Below, in pieces: positions 1 to 11,047 of a DNA stretch of 64,000 bases. The stretch is from Holtermannia corniformis (lineage: Eukaryota; Basidiomycota; Tremellomycetes; Holtermanniales): NCBI GenBank assembly GCA_001599935.1, contig BCIJ01000038.1, positions 1 through 64,000 of the forward strand, read 5' to 3'. How positions within the stretch are numbered: position 1 is the stretch's first letter; the number at the start of each line of letters is the position of its first letter. Under the pieces are notes generated by a model. The model was not told the origin of the DNA and searched no databases. It saw nothing but the letters and a program-made list of their open reading frames with translations. The translations under genes and the position numbers were made by a program.

Positions 1-28
1 ACCCCCTAACCCCCTAACCCCTTAACCC
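1..28. repeat. Telomeric repeat (C-strand, CCCCCTAA type)
   Basis: The window begins with tandem CCCCCTAA/CCCCTTAA units, the complement of TTAGGGGG. A five-G fungal telomere repeat is known from Cryptococcus and relatives. Its position at base 1 shows the window starts at a chromosome end, or that the assembly entered the telomere. Only three to four units are present, so the true telomere is truncated in the assembly. Confidence 0.93.
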
Positions 29-93
29 TCGCCCGTAAATCGCCCGTAAATGCTTACGTAAGCCGATTTCCCGATGACGGGCTAACAGCTTTA
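29..93. repeat. Telomere-proximal CCCGTAA variant repeats
   Basis: Two copies of GCCCGTAAAT follow the telomere directly. Then come a short inverted TTACGTAA segment and the sequence ACGGGCTAACAGCTTT at 77-92. CCCGTAA differs from the telomeric CCCCTAA heptamer by one base. The same motif and the same 16-nt end (one mismatch) recur at 44.37-44.51 kb, so this is a dispersed element and not random sequence. Confidence 0.6.
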
Positions 94-641
94 GTCGCGT
101 TACAGGATACATCGTGTGCATTGTAGAGTGACGGTTATGCACTTATGAGCGACATGGAGACGGGGAAAACTGCACCTCGCAAGTCTGCGCCGTCCTCCTG
201 CCTTGCATGAGCTCGCAGTTCGGGAGGTGCGATCCTGGCTCACCCCTTGCCTTTTGCCGCGCTGCGATATTAGAGACACGCCCGCAGTGTCACAGTCCTG
301 CACCGGACGCCTCGGATATCAGCTCATCTTCTGCCTCGATCCTTTGCACGCTTCGCATCACCAAGCTCCGGCGCCGATGGTACCTCGTTACTTCGGTAGC
401 CATTGGTTGTTGTCGACGCTCAAAGGCGGAGTGTGGTGAGGTTCACGTGATCTTCACGTGACCTTGGATTGGGACTTGGACGAGTGCCCATTGTTCAGTT
501 GATGCATAGCTTTTCATCCATAAACACGAGGTCCTTGCATCCCAAGGTCCCTCGTTACACGGAGCAAAAGTTCAGCGCGTGTCGAGGAGTCTCTTTGATA
601 CGAGAACTCCACGCGTGCTCAGTGTCTGAAGCTGCCGTTGG

Positions 642-2091
642 TCAGCTGCGCTTGTGCACGACCGAGAGACTCACCGGCGTCGCTTGGTCTGGACACCCAT
701 AGCTTTGGATAGGTTCGAACAACGCTGCCATGGTCTGGAGGCAGGAGAAAGACCAGATCAGTCCAGTCGTGTCCGTCCTTGATACGCCTTGGACTCGCCG
801 GCACACACGCCAACGCCTAACGACCGCAGCCGAGCACATCGGAACGCACGGTAGCTTGAGATTGAGGGATGCCTGCTGTCCCTCTCCCACATCCCGTGCT
901 CGGTGAGCAAGACTCCACGACGTCGGTAGGAGGGAAGGTACAGTTGGAGCGAGAGTGGGTGGGGTGAGCCGGACCACGTCAGTGGGGCAGTCAGGTGGTA
1001 GCTGGAGGTTGTGCAGGGGCGCGATGCTTGCGGCGAGGTCTCGGATAAGGAATGAATTATTGGCCACGTCCTCATGTGGTTGAAGCGGCAAGTCAATGAA
1101 ACCGACTGACTTGTTGGTCGAGTCGTCAAGTTGTCGCATGCCCTGGGTCGCCAGCTTCGTCTGGAAGCCGCGTAGCTACCCGTCAGGGGCGTTCTGCCGG
1201 CGATCTGACGCATCATTGAGGGACTGCTGTAGCTGTCAGTCGAGGCCAGCGGTTGGGACGGCTGCGACTTACCGACACTGGCGTGATATCCCTTCCGACG
1301 AACCTGCCCGATACCCGACCATCGCATGCCGATTGTGCGTGGGGCATACGACCACTGGGATATATCGCATCCGAGCGTCTCGTATGATGGAGCAGAGCGG
1401 TACGAGCGTTGGTATGAATGAGTGAGGGTGTGAGACGGTTCGGCGGTGATGCAAGCTCGCGACGAGCATCCAGGCTGGGTGATATGCTTGCAGAGTGTAT
1501 GGCTGTCGCGACCGAGCGTTTAGTCGACTACCGCTGCATGTGGGAAGACGACGGGGAAGACGACGGGGAAGAGACGGCAGCAGTGACGCAGTGGTCGAGG
1601 GGAGTTGGCATCGGCGTGGGTCGCCGAGTTCGATACGGGTCGCTTGTCGGGCTTTGCTTGTTGGTGGTTGACGCGTCAAACGATGGCGAGGTGAGGGAGG
1701 ACGGGTTTGTGTGCGGACAAGACGACGAGATGACCTTCAGCCGTACACCCTGTTGCAGCGACTCCCGCGAGCGACGTTGATGGCGGGCATGCAGGTCGGA
1801 GGGAAAGCAAAAGCTGGAGCAGGCGACAGCAGTCAGCGAGGCTGCAGGAGATGTAAACGATGACTGAACTCACCGAGGTAGATCAGATCCCGAGATGAAA
1901 CCTGCCCGCGTCACTCTCGAGCTCAGCCGGTCTTGCAGCTTGCCGTCGACGTATTGTCCAAGCGGTGCAGCCATAGCGTCGATGTTAGCGTCGGTGCGAA
2001 ACGGGCTTGGGGCACGTCGCCAGAGGTGACGTGGTCGCAGTCGTCTGTCGTCGCAAAGGGTCGCACGTTCACGTTGACCAGTGACAGCCAA
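642..2091 (-). CDS. Possible spliced subtelomeric gene, identity and ends unresolved
   Basis: No family was recognised. The support is splice grammar. A good minus-strand intron lies at 1227-1272 (GTAAGT donor, CTGAC branch, ACAG acceptor), and a GTGAG donor lies near 1873. The open segments read like protein, for example an exon containing MRQLDDSTNKSVGFIDLP around 1139-1080 and a basic, Ser/Pro-rich segment around 1560-1800. I could not join the segments into one uninterrupted frame. It could be a real divergent gene, a decayed subtelomeric gene or chance open frames. The ends given are only the outer limits of the open segments. Confidence 0.22.
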
Positions 2092-2952
2092 GCGTGGAGG
2101 GTGGATGCAAGCTCACTGCAGGGTTATGCAAGAGGTAAAGGTGATGCAAGAGGTCGAGCTGCGGTACGTCGATGCACCAGGCGGTCCGTGCGCCGTCACT
2201 GACCGATGTCTTTTCAGCCTGTATACGTCGCCGTCGACTCTTCTGCCGCCGACTCTGTTGCCGCCTTCCCCCAATCTCAACACCTCGCACTGGCATACTC
2301 GGGCATGGGACCACACCGACACTTGCACAACGCAGCACGGCCCTCGACAAGGCCCAAGCCGCCATCTGCACTCGCACGCTCGATCGGCGTCATCGACTCA
2401 CCTCGCTGACGCGACCCTCAAGCATCTCGCCTGTTACGTGACAGCGCCCAATCTGATAAACCGACAGGGTCGTATGGTCTTGGCGTCGGTGAGTTGCTGG
2501 CCAATTTTTCGCACCGCGAGAGGGCATCTCGCTGCATCCGACTTGTTTGCTGCGAATCGCCACTGCATAGTGCTGGCCAGCTCTCCGGCATCGACTGATA
2601 CCTCGTCAGTCCCGCTTCCCCGCTGACGCTGCGCCGGCCGCCAATGACCATCGATGATCCCGGTGGCACTTTGTGAGCTGGGCTCTGTGCGCAGCTACCG
2701 GTCATCAGTGGCTCTTGCCGAGCTGTACCCGTGTTCATAGACAGCAGTACTCCAACCCTACGCCCCAAGCTGACTTGCCGGTGAAGCCATAATCACAATC
2801 CACCGTCGCGGTCGAGACCGATCCGCCACTTGCGGCGATCGTCTCCGTCCAACGACTCGTCGCCCCGCCGGCACTGATCTCAACCACCATCGACCCAAAG
2901 TCAAGCCAAGTTCAAGACGGCCCATCCACGGCGAGGCCCTTCCCAACTCGAC
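2092..2952. other. Upstream region of the ABC transporter, no gene resolved
   Basis: Several overlapping short frames are open on both strands, but none shows a recognisable domain or a convincing chain of introns. The last 100-200 bases, pyrimidine/CAACC-rich, probably hold the promoter and 5' leader of the ABC transporter that starts at 2953. Confidence 0.35.
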
Positions 2953-5900
2953 ATGTCCGCACGCGACGTCGATCCCGACGTTGAAAAGCACGCGCCTCCA
3001 CCCATCCCCTCAGCCATCCCACAGGGCATCCCTGACCTCACTGCATCGGCACATCCTCTCCCCGCCGCACCCATCGTACCCTCCTCGGCCGGCTCGGACG
3101 CGTCGCTGTCGGAGAAACACACGAGCAAACCGTCACGCAACCCGTTCAAGAGGAAGAAGGCCGATGTTGTCAAGGCGGAAGAGCACCCTCCCGTCAAGAT
3201 CGCTGCGTTGTATCGATTCGCTACGCGCGGGGAGGTCATGCTCAACTTCTTTGGGCTGTTCTTGGCAGTGCTGGCGGGAGCGACGACGGTGAGTAAAGCA
3301 CTGGGACGCGATGCAAAGCTGACAGCCGTAGCCTCTCATGACCTTGATCTGCGAGTACCAACTATCCTCCCGACCCATCTGACGCCTCTCAGTCGGAAGA
3401 CTTACCACAGCCTTTACAAACTACGCCATTGCGGTCGCTGCGGCCACTGCGATTCCTTCGGCAGAGTCTGCGGCCGTCATCGACGCTGCTCGACGCACTC
3501 TCAAGACCGCAGCTTCGCAAAACGCCGGCATCCTCGTCGGCATAGGCGCGGGTATGGCACTCGCTACATGGGGATATGGGCTCATCTGGAGCTGGACTGC
3601 GGAGCGCATCTCCAGGCGAGTACGGGAAAACTACCTGAAAGCTGTCCTACGACAAGACGTTCGTGACATAGTGTCAAGGACATCGCGGTTGACTTGAACA
3701 GATTGCCTACTTCGACGGGCTTGGTGCTGGTGAAGTGGCCACAAGATGTCAAACAGATTGCCATCTGATACACGAGTCTTTGGGGGAAAAGAATCCGTTG
3801 GCAATCGTGTACGCGCTACGTTCCACCATGGCACTGAACTAAGAACACAGCTACCTCGCGACGTTTATAACTGGCTTTGTCTGTATGTACCAAGCTTGCT
3901 ACAGGCGCTCAGACTGACCCACGCAGTGGCATTCGCGCGCAACTGGCGTCTTGCGTTCGCCGTCTCGACCATCCTTCCCGTCATCGGCTTCACGGTGGGA
4001 ATCATGGTGCGTTTCCAAGTCAAGTACACAACGATGGCACTAGGTCACATTGCCAACGGTGGTACGATCGCCGAGGAGATCATTTCGTCTGTCCGCACGG
4101 CTCAAGCCTTTGGCACTCAAAACTCGCTCTCTGCGCGATTTGCCGAGGAGATCCTCAAGGCAAGGAGGGCAGCTAGCAAGGCTAGCTTGCCGGGAGCTTG
4201 TGCTCTTGGCGGTGTCTGTAAGTGCACGTTCAAGGCTTTGAATCCCGCTGACGGATGTAGTCTTTTGCATCTACGCGGCGTATGCGTACGTCTTGGCGGC
4301 TGAACGGGGCTGTAACTGAGCGACAGTCTCGCGTGGGTGTACGGCGCCGTCTTGATCGCACAGGGACGAGCCGACGCGGGAGTCGTGATCAACGTCTTCT
4401 TGGCGGTCTTGATCGGATCGTTCAGTCTGGCCGAGGTGCGCACTCTGACCGTGCTGAGCACTGGATTGACGCGGATAGATGAACCCCATGGTCGCAGCAA
4501 TCACCAAAGGGCGCGCAGCCGCGGCCAAGTTGTTCTCCACCATCGACCGCGTCCCGCCAATCGACTCGGCTGATCCTGGAGGCGAGCGACCTACCGAGGT
4601 GATCGGCCGCATCTCTTTCGAGGTCAGGAAACGTAGCCAACGGGAGCCTGGCTGACACACGCAGAACGTCGTGTTCCACTACCCTTCGCGCCCCGACGTC
4701 CCGATTCTCAAAGGACTGACGACCGAGTTTGACGCCGGGCACACCGCTGCGCTCGTCGGCGCGAGCGGTAGTGGGAAGAGTACGGTGGTGGCCTTGGTGG
4801 AGCGATGGTACGACCCCGTACAGGGCGTCGTCAAACTCGACGGTCGCGACATTCGCACTCTCAACTTGAAATGGCTCAGGCAGCAAATCGGTGAGTTGCC
4901 AGCTCAGCGCGGACACGCTAACCCGCTAGGTCTCGTGTCCCAGGAACCCACCCTGTTCGCCACGACGGTCCGCGGCAACATTGAACACGGCCTCATCGGC
5001 TCGCGCTTCGAACAAATGCCCGACGACGAAAAGTTCAAGCTAGTCAAGGAGGCTGCGATCAAGGCGAATGCCGACGGATTCATTACCAAGCTGCCCAACG
5101 GATATGACACCATGGTCGGCGAGCGCGGTATGCTGCTTTCGGGTGGGCAAAAGCAGCGGGTGGCCATCGCACGGCAAGTAGCGCAAGGACCGATTGCAAC
5201 TCGGCTGACGTCTCAGTGCGATTGTCTCTGACCCCCGCATCCTGCTCCTCGACGAGGGTAGGTTCTCCGCATTCTAACCAAGCTTATGCTGCAGCCACGT
5301 CCGCTCTCGACACTCATTCAGAAGGGATTGTCCAAGACGCGCTCGACAAGGCGTCCAAAGGTCGAACAACTATCAGTAAGTCGGCCAAACAGTGATCAAA
5401 GCTCACGCCCACAGCTATTGCGTGAGTCCCGCCTCAACTGACCCGCGCTCACTCTACAGCCACCGGTGAGTCTTCAGGATCCTCTGTGCCCAGCTGACAT
5501 CCAGACTCTCCACCATTCGCGACGCGCAAAAGATCTTGGTCATGGGCGGCGGTGAGATCCTCGAACAGGGCACCCACTGGTCGCTGCTTGAGAACGCCGA
5601 GGGTCCTGTGAGTCGCCACCGCCAACGACACTGCTGACATTAGTACGCCCAACTCGTATCCGCGCAAAAACTGTCGCAAGAGGCCAAGGTAGATACCGAG
5701 GCTAGCGTTCAAAAGCCCGACGAGGACGAGATGCCCGATCTGACACGCCAAAACACCGGCCGAAGTCTTGCCAGCGCCCTCGTCAAGGACGTCACTGCTC
5801 GGCGCGAGGAGCAAAAGGCTGCAGAGGCTCAGCCGCTCAGCTTCTTCTACCTGGCCAAGCGAATGTACCAGCTGAACCGAGCCGACAAGTGGCTCTACAT

Positions 5901-8246
5901 CTCGGGTTTCTTTGCATCAACCTGCTCTGGCGTCGTCTACCCCGCGCTCGCCATCGTCTTTGGCTCGGCCTTGACCGACTTTCAGATCCAGGACCCAACC
6001 GAGCTCAAGCGGGCGAGCAACCGCAACGCGCTCTGGTACTTTATCACTGCAATTCTGGCAGCCGCCGCCATCATCTGGCAGCAATACTCGATGGGCATTG
6101 CCGCGGAGAACCTGACAGCCAAGATCCGCCAGCTCTCGTTCAAGGCGATCCTCCGTCACGACATTGAATGGTTTGATGAGGATGACAACTCGGTGGGTAG
6201 ACGACCACACAGGAACGAGCTGACGTCGCAGACTGGTGCCCTCACTTCGGATCTCGCCGACCACGCGCAAAAGGTATCTGGCTTGGCTGGCATCACCCTC
6301 GGTGCGCTGGTGCAGAGCGTTGCAACCCTGCTCGGTGGTGCGATCATCGGTCTTTGCTACGGCCCAGGTTTGTCCATGGTCTGCCAGATCTGCGCTGACA
6401 GGCCATAGTCCTCGCTGTCATCGGTTGGTTGGCTTGTGCCCGACCGCACTGACACCTCAGGGATCGTTTGCGTGCCCTTCCTCCTCTCAACCGGTATCGT
6501 TCGGTGAGTTGGCACCGTCATAACCTCGCTAACAACACAGACTGCACGTAGTGACGTTGAAAGATCAAAAGAACAAAAAGATTCACGCTGCGAGCGCCCA
6601 TCTCGCGTCCGAGGCGGCTGGCGCGATCCGTACCGTCGCCGCTCTGACCCGAGAGAACGACTGCAACGAAATCTACTCGCGCTCGCTAGCCGAGCCGATG
6701 CGCAACAACAAGTCAGTCGAAGCCGCCTCCGTTTACCTGGCTGACCATGCAGCCGCACCGCCGTCAAGTCGCAGGCTCTCTTCGCCGTCAGCCAGGGTTT
6801 GGTGCGTTCACGTCGTCGCGTCCGTGGCTAACTCGCAGACCTTTTGGGTCATCGCGCTCGTCTTCTGGGTCGGCGCACAGTGGATCGCGTCGGGCAGATA
6901 CAACACGCAGCAGTTCTTCACCGTGCTCACCTCGATCGTGTTCGCTGCGCTGCAGGCTGGCAACATTTTCAACTACGTTCCCGACATGTCGAAAGCCAAA
7001 TCCTCTGCGGCATCCATCGTCCGCTTGCTCGACTCGACGCCTGAAATCGATTCCGAATCGACCGAGGGCATTCACCTGGACCACGACAAGGTGGCCGGCC
7101 ACGTTCGCTTAGAGTCCATCCACTTCCGCTACCCTACTCGGCCAGGTGCGTGCGGTGTGCAAGGCGGCAAAGCTGACGTCGCAGGTGTTCGCGTGCTCCG
7201 TGACTTGTCGATCGACGTGCCACCTGGGACATTGTACGTCGCGTCGTGATCAGGAGCCAAGCTGACCTCGCAGTGTCGCACTCGTCGGCCCCTCGGGAGT
7301 CAGTGTTACAGTTGTTCCAAGATTTAGAACTCATCATTCCTAGTGCGGAAAAAGTACAACAGTGCAGCTTCTCGAACGGTTCTATGACCCTCTCGCCGGC
7401 CGCGTCACCCTCGATGGTAAGTGCACAAACTGTTGCTCGTGCTGACATCAGGCGTCGACATCAAGGATCTCAACGTGTCGTCCTACCGCAGCAATTTGGC
7501 GCTGGTGTCACAAGAGCCGGTACGTCGCATCTGCCCCTCTGCCGCACTGTCGCTGACAAGATAGACCCTCTACGCCGGCACGGTCCGCTTCAACATCCTG
7601 CTCGGCGCCAACAAACCGCTTGACCAAGTGACGGAAGAAGAGGTCGTGCAAGCGTGCAAGAATGCCAATATTGTACGTCGAGGCTGAAACGACCGCACTG
7701 ACACGACAGTACGACTTTGTCATGTCGCTTCCACAAGGCTTCGAAACCGAGGTCGGGGGAAAAGGCTCGCAGCTGTCAGGCGGACAGGTGGGTGCTAGAA
7801 CGATAGCAAGAGCTAAGCGATCTCAGAAGCAGCGGCTGGCAATCGCTCGCGCGCTCATTCGCAACCCCAAAGTGTTGTTGCTCGATGAAGCCACATCGGC
7901 GCTCGACTCGCAATCCGAGCGGGTCGTCCAAGACGCTCTCGACCGCGCTGCCAAGGGCCGCACTACTATGTGAGTGCTTGGCAGGACGGACAACGCTGAC
8001 CGTAGTGCAATCGCACACCGCCTGTCGACCATCCAAAAGGCCGGTAAGTGGCCACCCTCTGTGTCAACCCAGCTGACGTGCAGACATCATCTACTGCTTT
8101 GCCGAGGGTCGCGTCGCCGAAGCCGGCACGCACACCGAGCTGCTCGCCCGCCGCGGAGCTTACGTGCGTCTATGCCCTCGCACAACTCTGACTGACCATG
8201 CCAGTTTGAGCTCGTGCAGTTGCAAAACCTCAGCAAGCAAGAGTGA
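2953..8246 (+). CDS. Full-length ABCB-type (MDR/Ste6-like) ABC transporter
   Basis: About 1,350 residues after removal of roughly two dozen short introns. Order: hydrophilic N-terminus; TMD1 (start reads [20 protein letters not shown] after splicing); NBD1 with Walker [10 protein letters not shown] (near 4765), Q-loop VSQEP, signature LSGGQKQR, Walker B ILLLDE and H-loop IAHRLSTI; linker; TMD2 from about 5850; NBD2 with Walker A GPSGCGKST split by an intron at 7299-7343, signature LSGGQ, Walker [15 protein letters not shown] and H-loop IAHRLSTI; end LQNLSKQE. Both ATP sites look complete, so the gene appears functional. ABCB proteins of this architecture export drugs, lipids or lipopeptide pheromones across the plasma membrane; the substrate cannot be told here. 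Oddities are a GC-AG intron (3351-3392) and two consecutive microexons of 7 and 6 nt (5415-5421, 5460-5465) that encode NBD1's H-loop. Confidence 0.95.
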
Positions 8247-8369
8247 CCTCGAGGGATTGGACTATCGTTTGGGATGCATCGGGTCGAAAGTAGTGATCGG
8301 TCGCATTGAACATTGATACAGCTCTTGCCCAGTCTCGTTTGCCGCCCGGTCCCTTGCTGCCTGAGCCTC

Positions 8370-9141
8370 CTACGCCTCCGTCGCGGCAGCCTTGCCCTCG
8401 TCGGTGAGCGTCTCCCAGTCGCTCGCGCCGCTACCGGATCCATTGCCGTTACCCGACCCGTTGACGCTCGCTGGTGAGACGGGAGCGGCAGTCGCAGGTG
8501 ACTCGTCGTCGACGTCGGCAACCGAGGCGGTAGCGGCCGGCTGGGCACCGGTGAGCGTGGCCGACTCGGACAGGGCGGTGAGCTCCATCAAGAGAGCAAA
8601 GATGGGTGGTGGCACAACCTTTTGGTAGACTAGGATTGTCAGACGGCTCCAGCTACGGCCAAGACGCACTCATGATGAGCTCGACCGGGTTTGGGTACAC
8701 CTTGAGGGCGCGGAAAAAGTGAAGAGCACTGGCGACGTAGGCGTCGGGACCCTTGGTAGCGAGGGCTTCACCGAGGGCTACTTGCTCTTGGAAAAAGGCC
8801 TCTTGCTGCTCTGGCGATGTCGGGAGTTGTTCAGTCGCAAGAGCGGCGAGGGCCGTGCGAAGCGTCTAGTCTGTAAGCGTCGATACCGCACTCACGCAAA
8901 GACTCACCGCCGAGTTGCGCTCCTTCTCCTGCTGTGCGGTCGACTCGGCCGCCTTTGCGAGCTTGACGTGTTGCGCCTCTGCAGGGATCAGTCGGTACCA
9001 TCGCAAGCTGATCAACGCACTGAGCGACTTGCGGAAAGCGGCATCGTTGCGACGCTTGTAGTCGAACCATACGGCGTACGATGCCAAGCCGGCGAGGGCA
9101 GTGGCCGCAGTGATGGTGACAATCTGACCGGTCGAGGGCAT
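8370..9141 (-). CDS. TOM20: Mitochondrial import receptor TOM20
   Basis: Three exons. The N-terminus (MPSTGQIVTITAATALAGLA) is a single outer-membrane anchor, followed by the basic VWFDYKRRNDAAFRKSL stretch typical of Tom20. The core contains a TPR-like segment (FFQEQVALGEALATKGPDAY, then ALHFFRALKVYPNPVELIM), and the final exon begins IYQKVVPPPIFALLMEL, a strongly conserved Tom20 stretch. A Ser/Gly/Asn-rich tail ends in DWETLTDEGKAAATEA. Tom20 is the TOM-complex receptor for presequences at the outer mitochondrial membrane. The start chosen is the Met right before the anchor; an upstream in-frame Met at 9264 would bury the anchor and is less likely. It converges on the ABC transporter gene with only about 120 bp between stops. 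Confidence 0.92.
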
Positions 9142-9398
9142 GGCGAATGTTCGAGCGGTGATGCTGCAGCGGCAACAAGTGGAAAACGGCGTCGAGCAAA
9201 AGTTGGCGACCAAACCCCTGTTCAGTTCTGAAACGCCGAAACGCCGACGTAGGCTGGGAATCACATGAAATCACCCGCCTGATGGCTGTCCTCGACGCCC
9301 GACCTGCTGGACACGCTCATACGCTGTACTGTCATTCAAGATACTGCCCAATGTACAAGAGGTAGCACGCAACCTGATCCCAACACACGATGCTCTAG

Positions 9399-9443
9399 GT
9401 GCGTCTGTGCGTCACACTAGCCAATCTAACCGCTCGGACCCAG
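9399..9443 (+). other. 5'UTR intron of the SGNH-like gene
   Basis: A 45-nt intron with donor GTGCGT, a CTAAC branch site and acceptor CCCAG ends ten bases before the ATG at 9453. The upstream frame is blocked, so this intron decides that translation starts at MASTSEAS. Confidence 0.6.
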
Positions 9444-9452
9444 CGCTCCACA

Positions 9453-11037
9453 ATGGCATCAACGTCGGAAGCGTCGACGTCCTCTTCTGGGCGCTACATC
9501 CCACCAGCCCTCCGCGCAGCACGAGCTCAAGCCGCATCGCCCGAATCCCGCACATCCCGTCTGTCCGATCGCGGCTATTCACGCAGCTCCACTCCATCCA
9601 ACAGCCGCACTCCATGGTCTCAACCGTCATCACCCTCCCCCGCTCGCGCCCGCCTCCTACCGTCGCAACTCCTCCCAGGCCAGAGCGAGAACCCCAATCC
9701 GGCTGATATCCGGCTCAACACGGTCACCATCGACGTCTATGGCGACTCGTTTGTTGGCCCGTTGAGCCTGCTTGATGCCGAGCAGGTCCGGATACACCGC
9801 TACAAGGGTGCGAGCGCCAAGGTGGGTGCGATGGAGTCGACCACGCTGATATCCAGGGCCTTGACAACCCCCACTCGGTCAAGCAAGTTGCCAAACTCAT
9901 GCTGCCAGCCATCACCCGCGTCCTCGCCCCTCCGCCCTACGTCTACACCCCGCCGACGAGCAAATACGCGCTACTCATCTTTGGCAATGTGAGCTGCACG
10001 TTCGATGCCAAGCTGACAGCCAGGTCGACCTGCAGATCAACTACCTGTACCAACTTCAAACGAAATCACTCGAGACGCTCATCATGGACCGAGATGACTT
10101 CCCAGACCTCGCCTCCCTATCGCTCAATCCCCTCCCTACCCCTCCACCTACCGCCAGCATCCTCGAGAATGCAACAGAAACCCCAGCGGTCGGTCCCGCC
10201 CTCGGCCCGCGAGCGTTCGTCCAAGCCGTCACATCAGCCTACAAGATATTCCTCCTACGCGACATCGTCAACGGCCCCATCGGAGAGCGCATCCGACAAC
10301 CAGCGCGTAAAGGCAAGAGCCGCGTCGTCATCGCTGGCGCACTTCCCCCGTTTGTCACCGACGACATGCTCGAACGTGTCGTCGACAAGTACGTGTTTAG
10401 ACTCGAGGACTCGCACGCGGCGACCCAGGCCGCGCTAGCGGACGGCTGGGGCGACGACGGGAGTGACGCGGGATCGCGCAGCCGCACACCGTGGGGTCGA
10501 TCCATACCGTCGTCGCCAAGGAGCGAGAGGGACGTCCTGCCAGATGATCAGCCGGACCCGCCTCAGCCGCCAAACGTCCCTACAGCCGAGCAAGACAAGA
10601 CACCGATCGACACGCTGCTCGCACACAACCCACCTCTCTGCTCCCTTGCGATCCGCCGGGAGATGACCAACCACTTCAACTCGATCATGAAAGCCTTTTG
10701 CGCCGAGCACGCGGATGTGCTGGCGTTCATCGACATTGGCGAGCTCATGCAGTGTGCCGACGACACGATCGATCGCGAGACGTATGCGTGCCCGATTGAT
10801 CCGACAAAGTGAGTCATAGCCCATTGACACTGCTAACCGCGCAGCATTCACCCCGTGTGGGAGACGACCCTGCCGCTGTGGATGAAAGCACTCGGCACGG
10901 CTGGCGTTGATACGACCCAGCTCCACATGTCGGCAGACGCAGAAGAGACGTTCAAGGCGTACGAAAAAGACAAACGCGAGCGCACCAGTGCATCCGAGTG
11001 GGGTCAGGGCGAGGTGGGCACGGGCCGAGGCGAGTGA
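9453..11037 (+). CDS. SGNH/GDSL-hydrolase-like protein of unknown role
   Basis: About 480 residues with three coding introns. After a Ser/Arg/Pro-rich disordered N-terminus comes TIDVYGDSFVGPLSLLD, which carries the block I GDS motif. It is followed by RYKGASAKGL, then LLIFGNVDLQINYLYQL (GNVD corresponds to the block III GxND motif), and near the end DPTNIHPVW, which resembles block V DxxH. These blocks suggest an SGNH hydrolase fold with a probable Ser-Asp/His triad. I do not recognise a characterised orthologue. There is no signal peptide or TM segment, so a soluble intracellular protein is likely. A low-complexity insert (SGSDAGSRSRTPWGRS region, about 10440-10560) sits between blocks III and V. 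The gene converges on the next, minus-strand gene, stopping 10 bases from its stop codon. Confidence 0.7.
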
Positions 11038-11047
11038 TGCATATTGC

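Noticed and set aside
700..730. GGTTCGAAC-like string considered as a tRNA T-arm
   Set aside because: No matching T-stem, anticodon arm or acceptor stem could be built around it.
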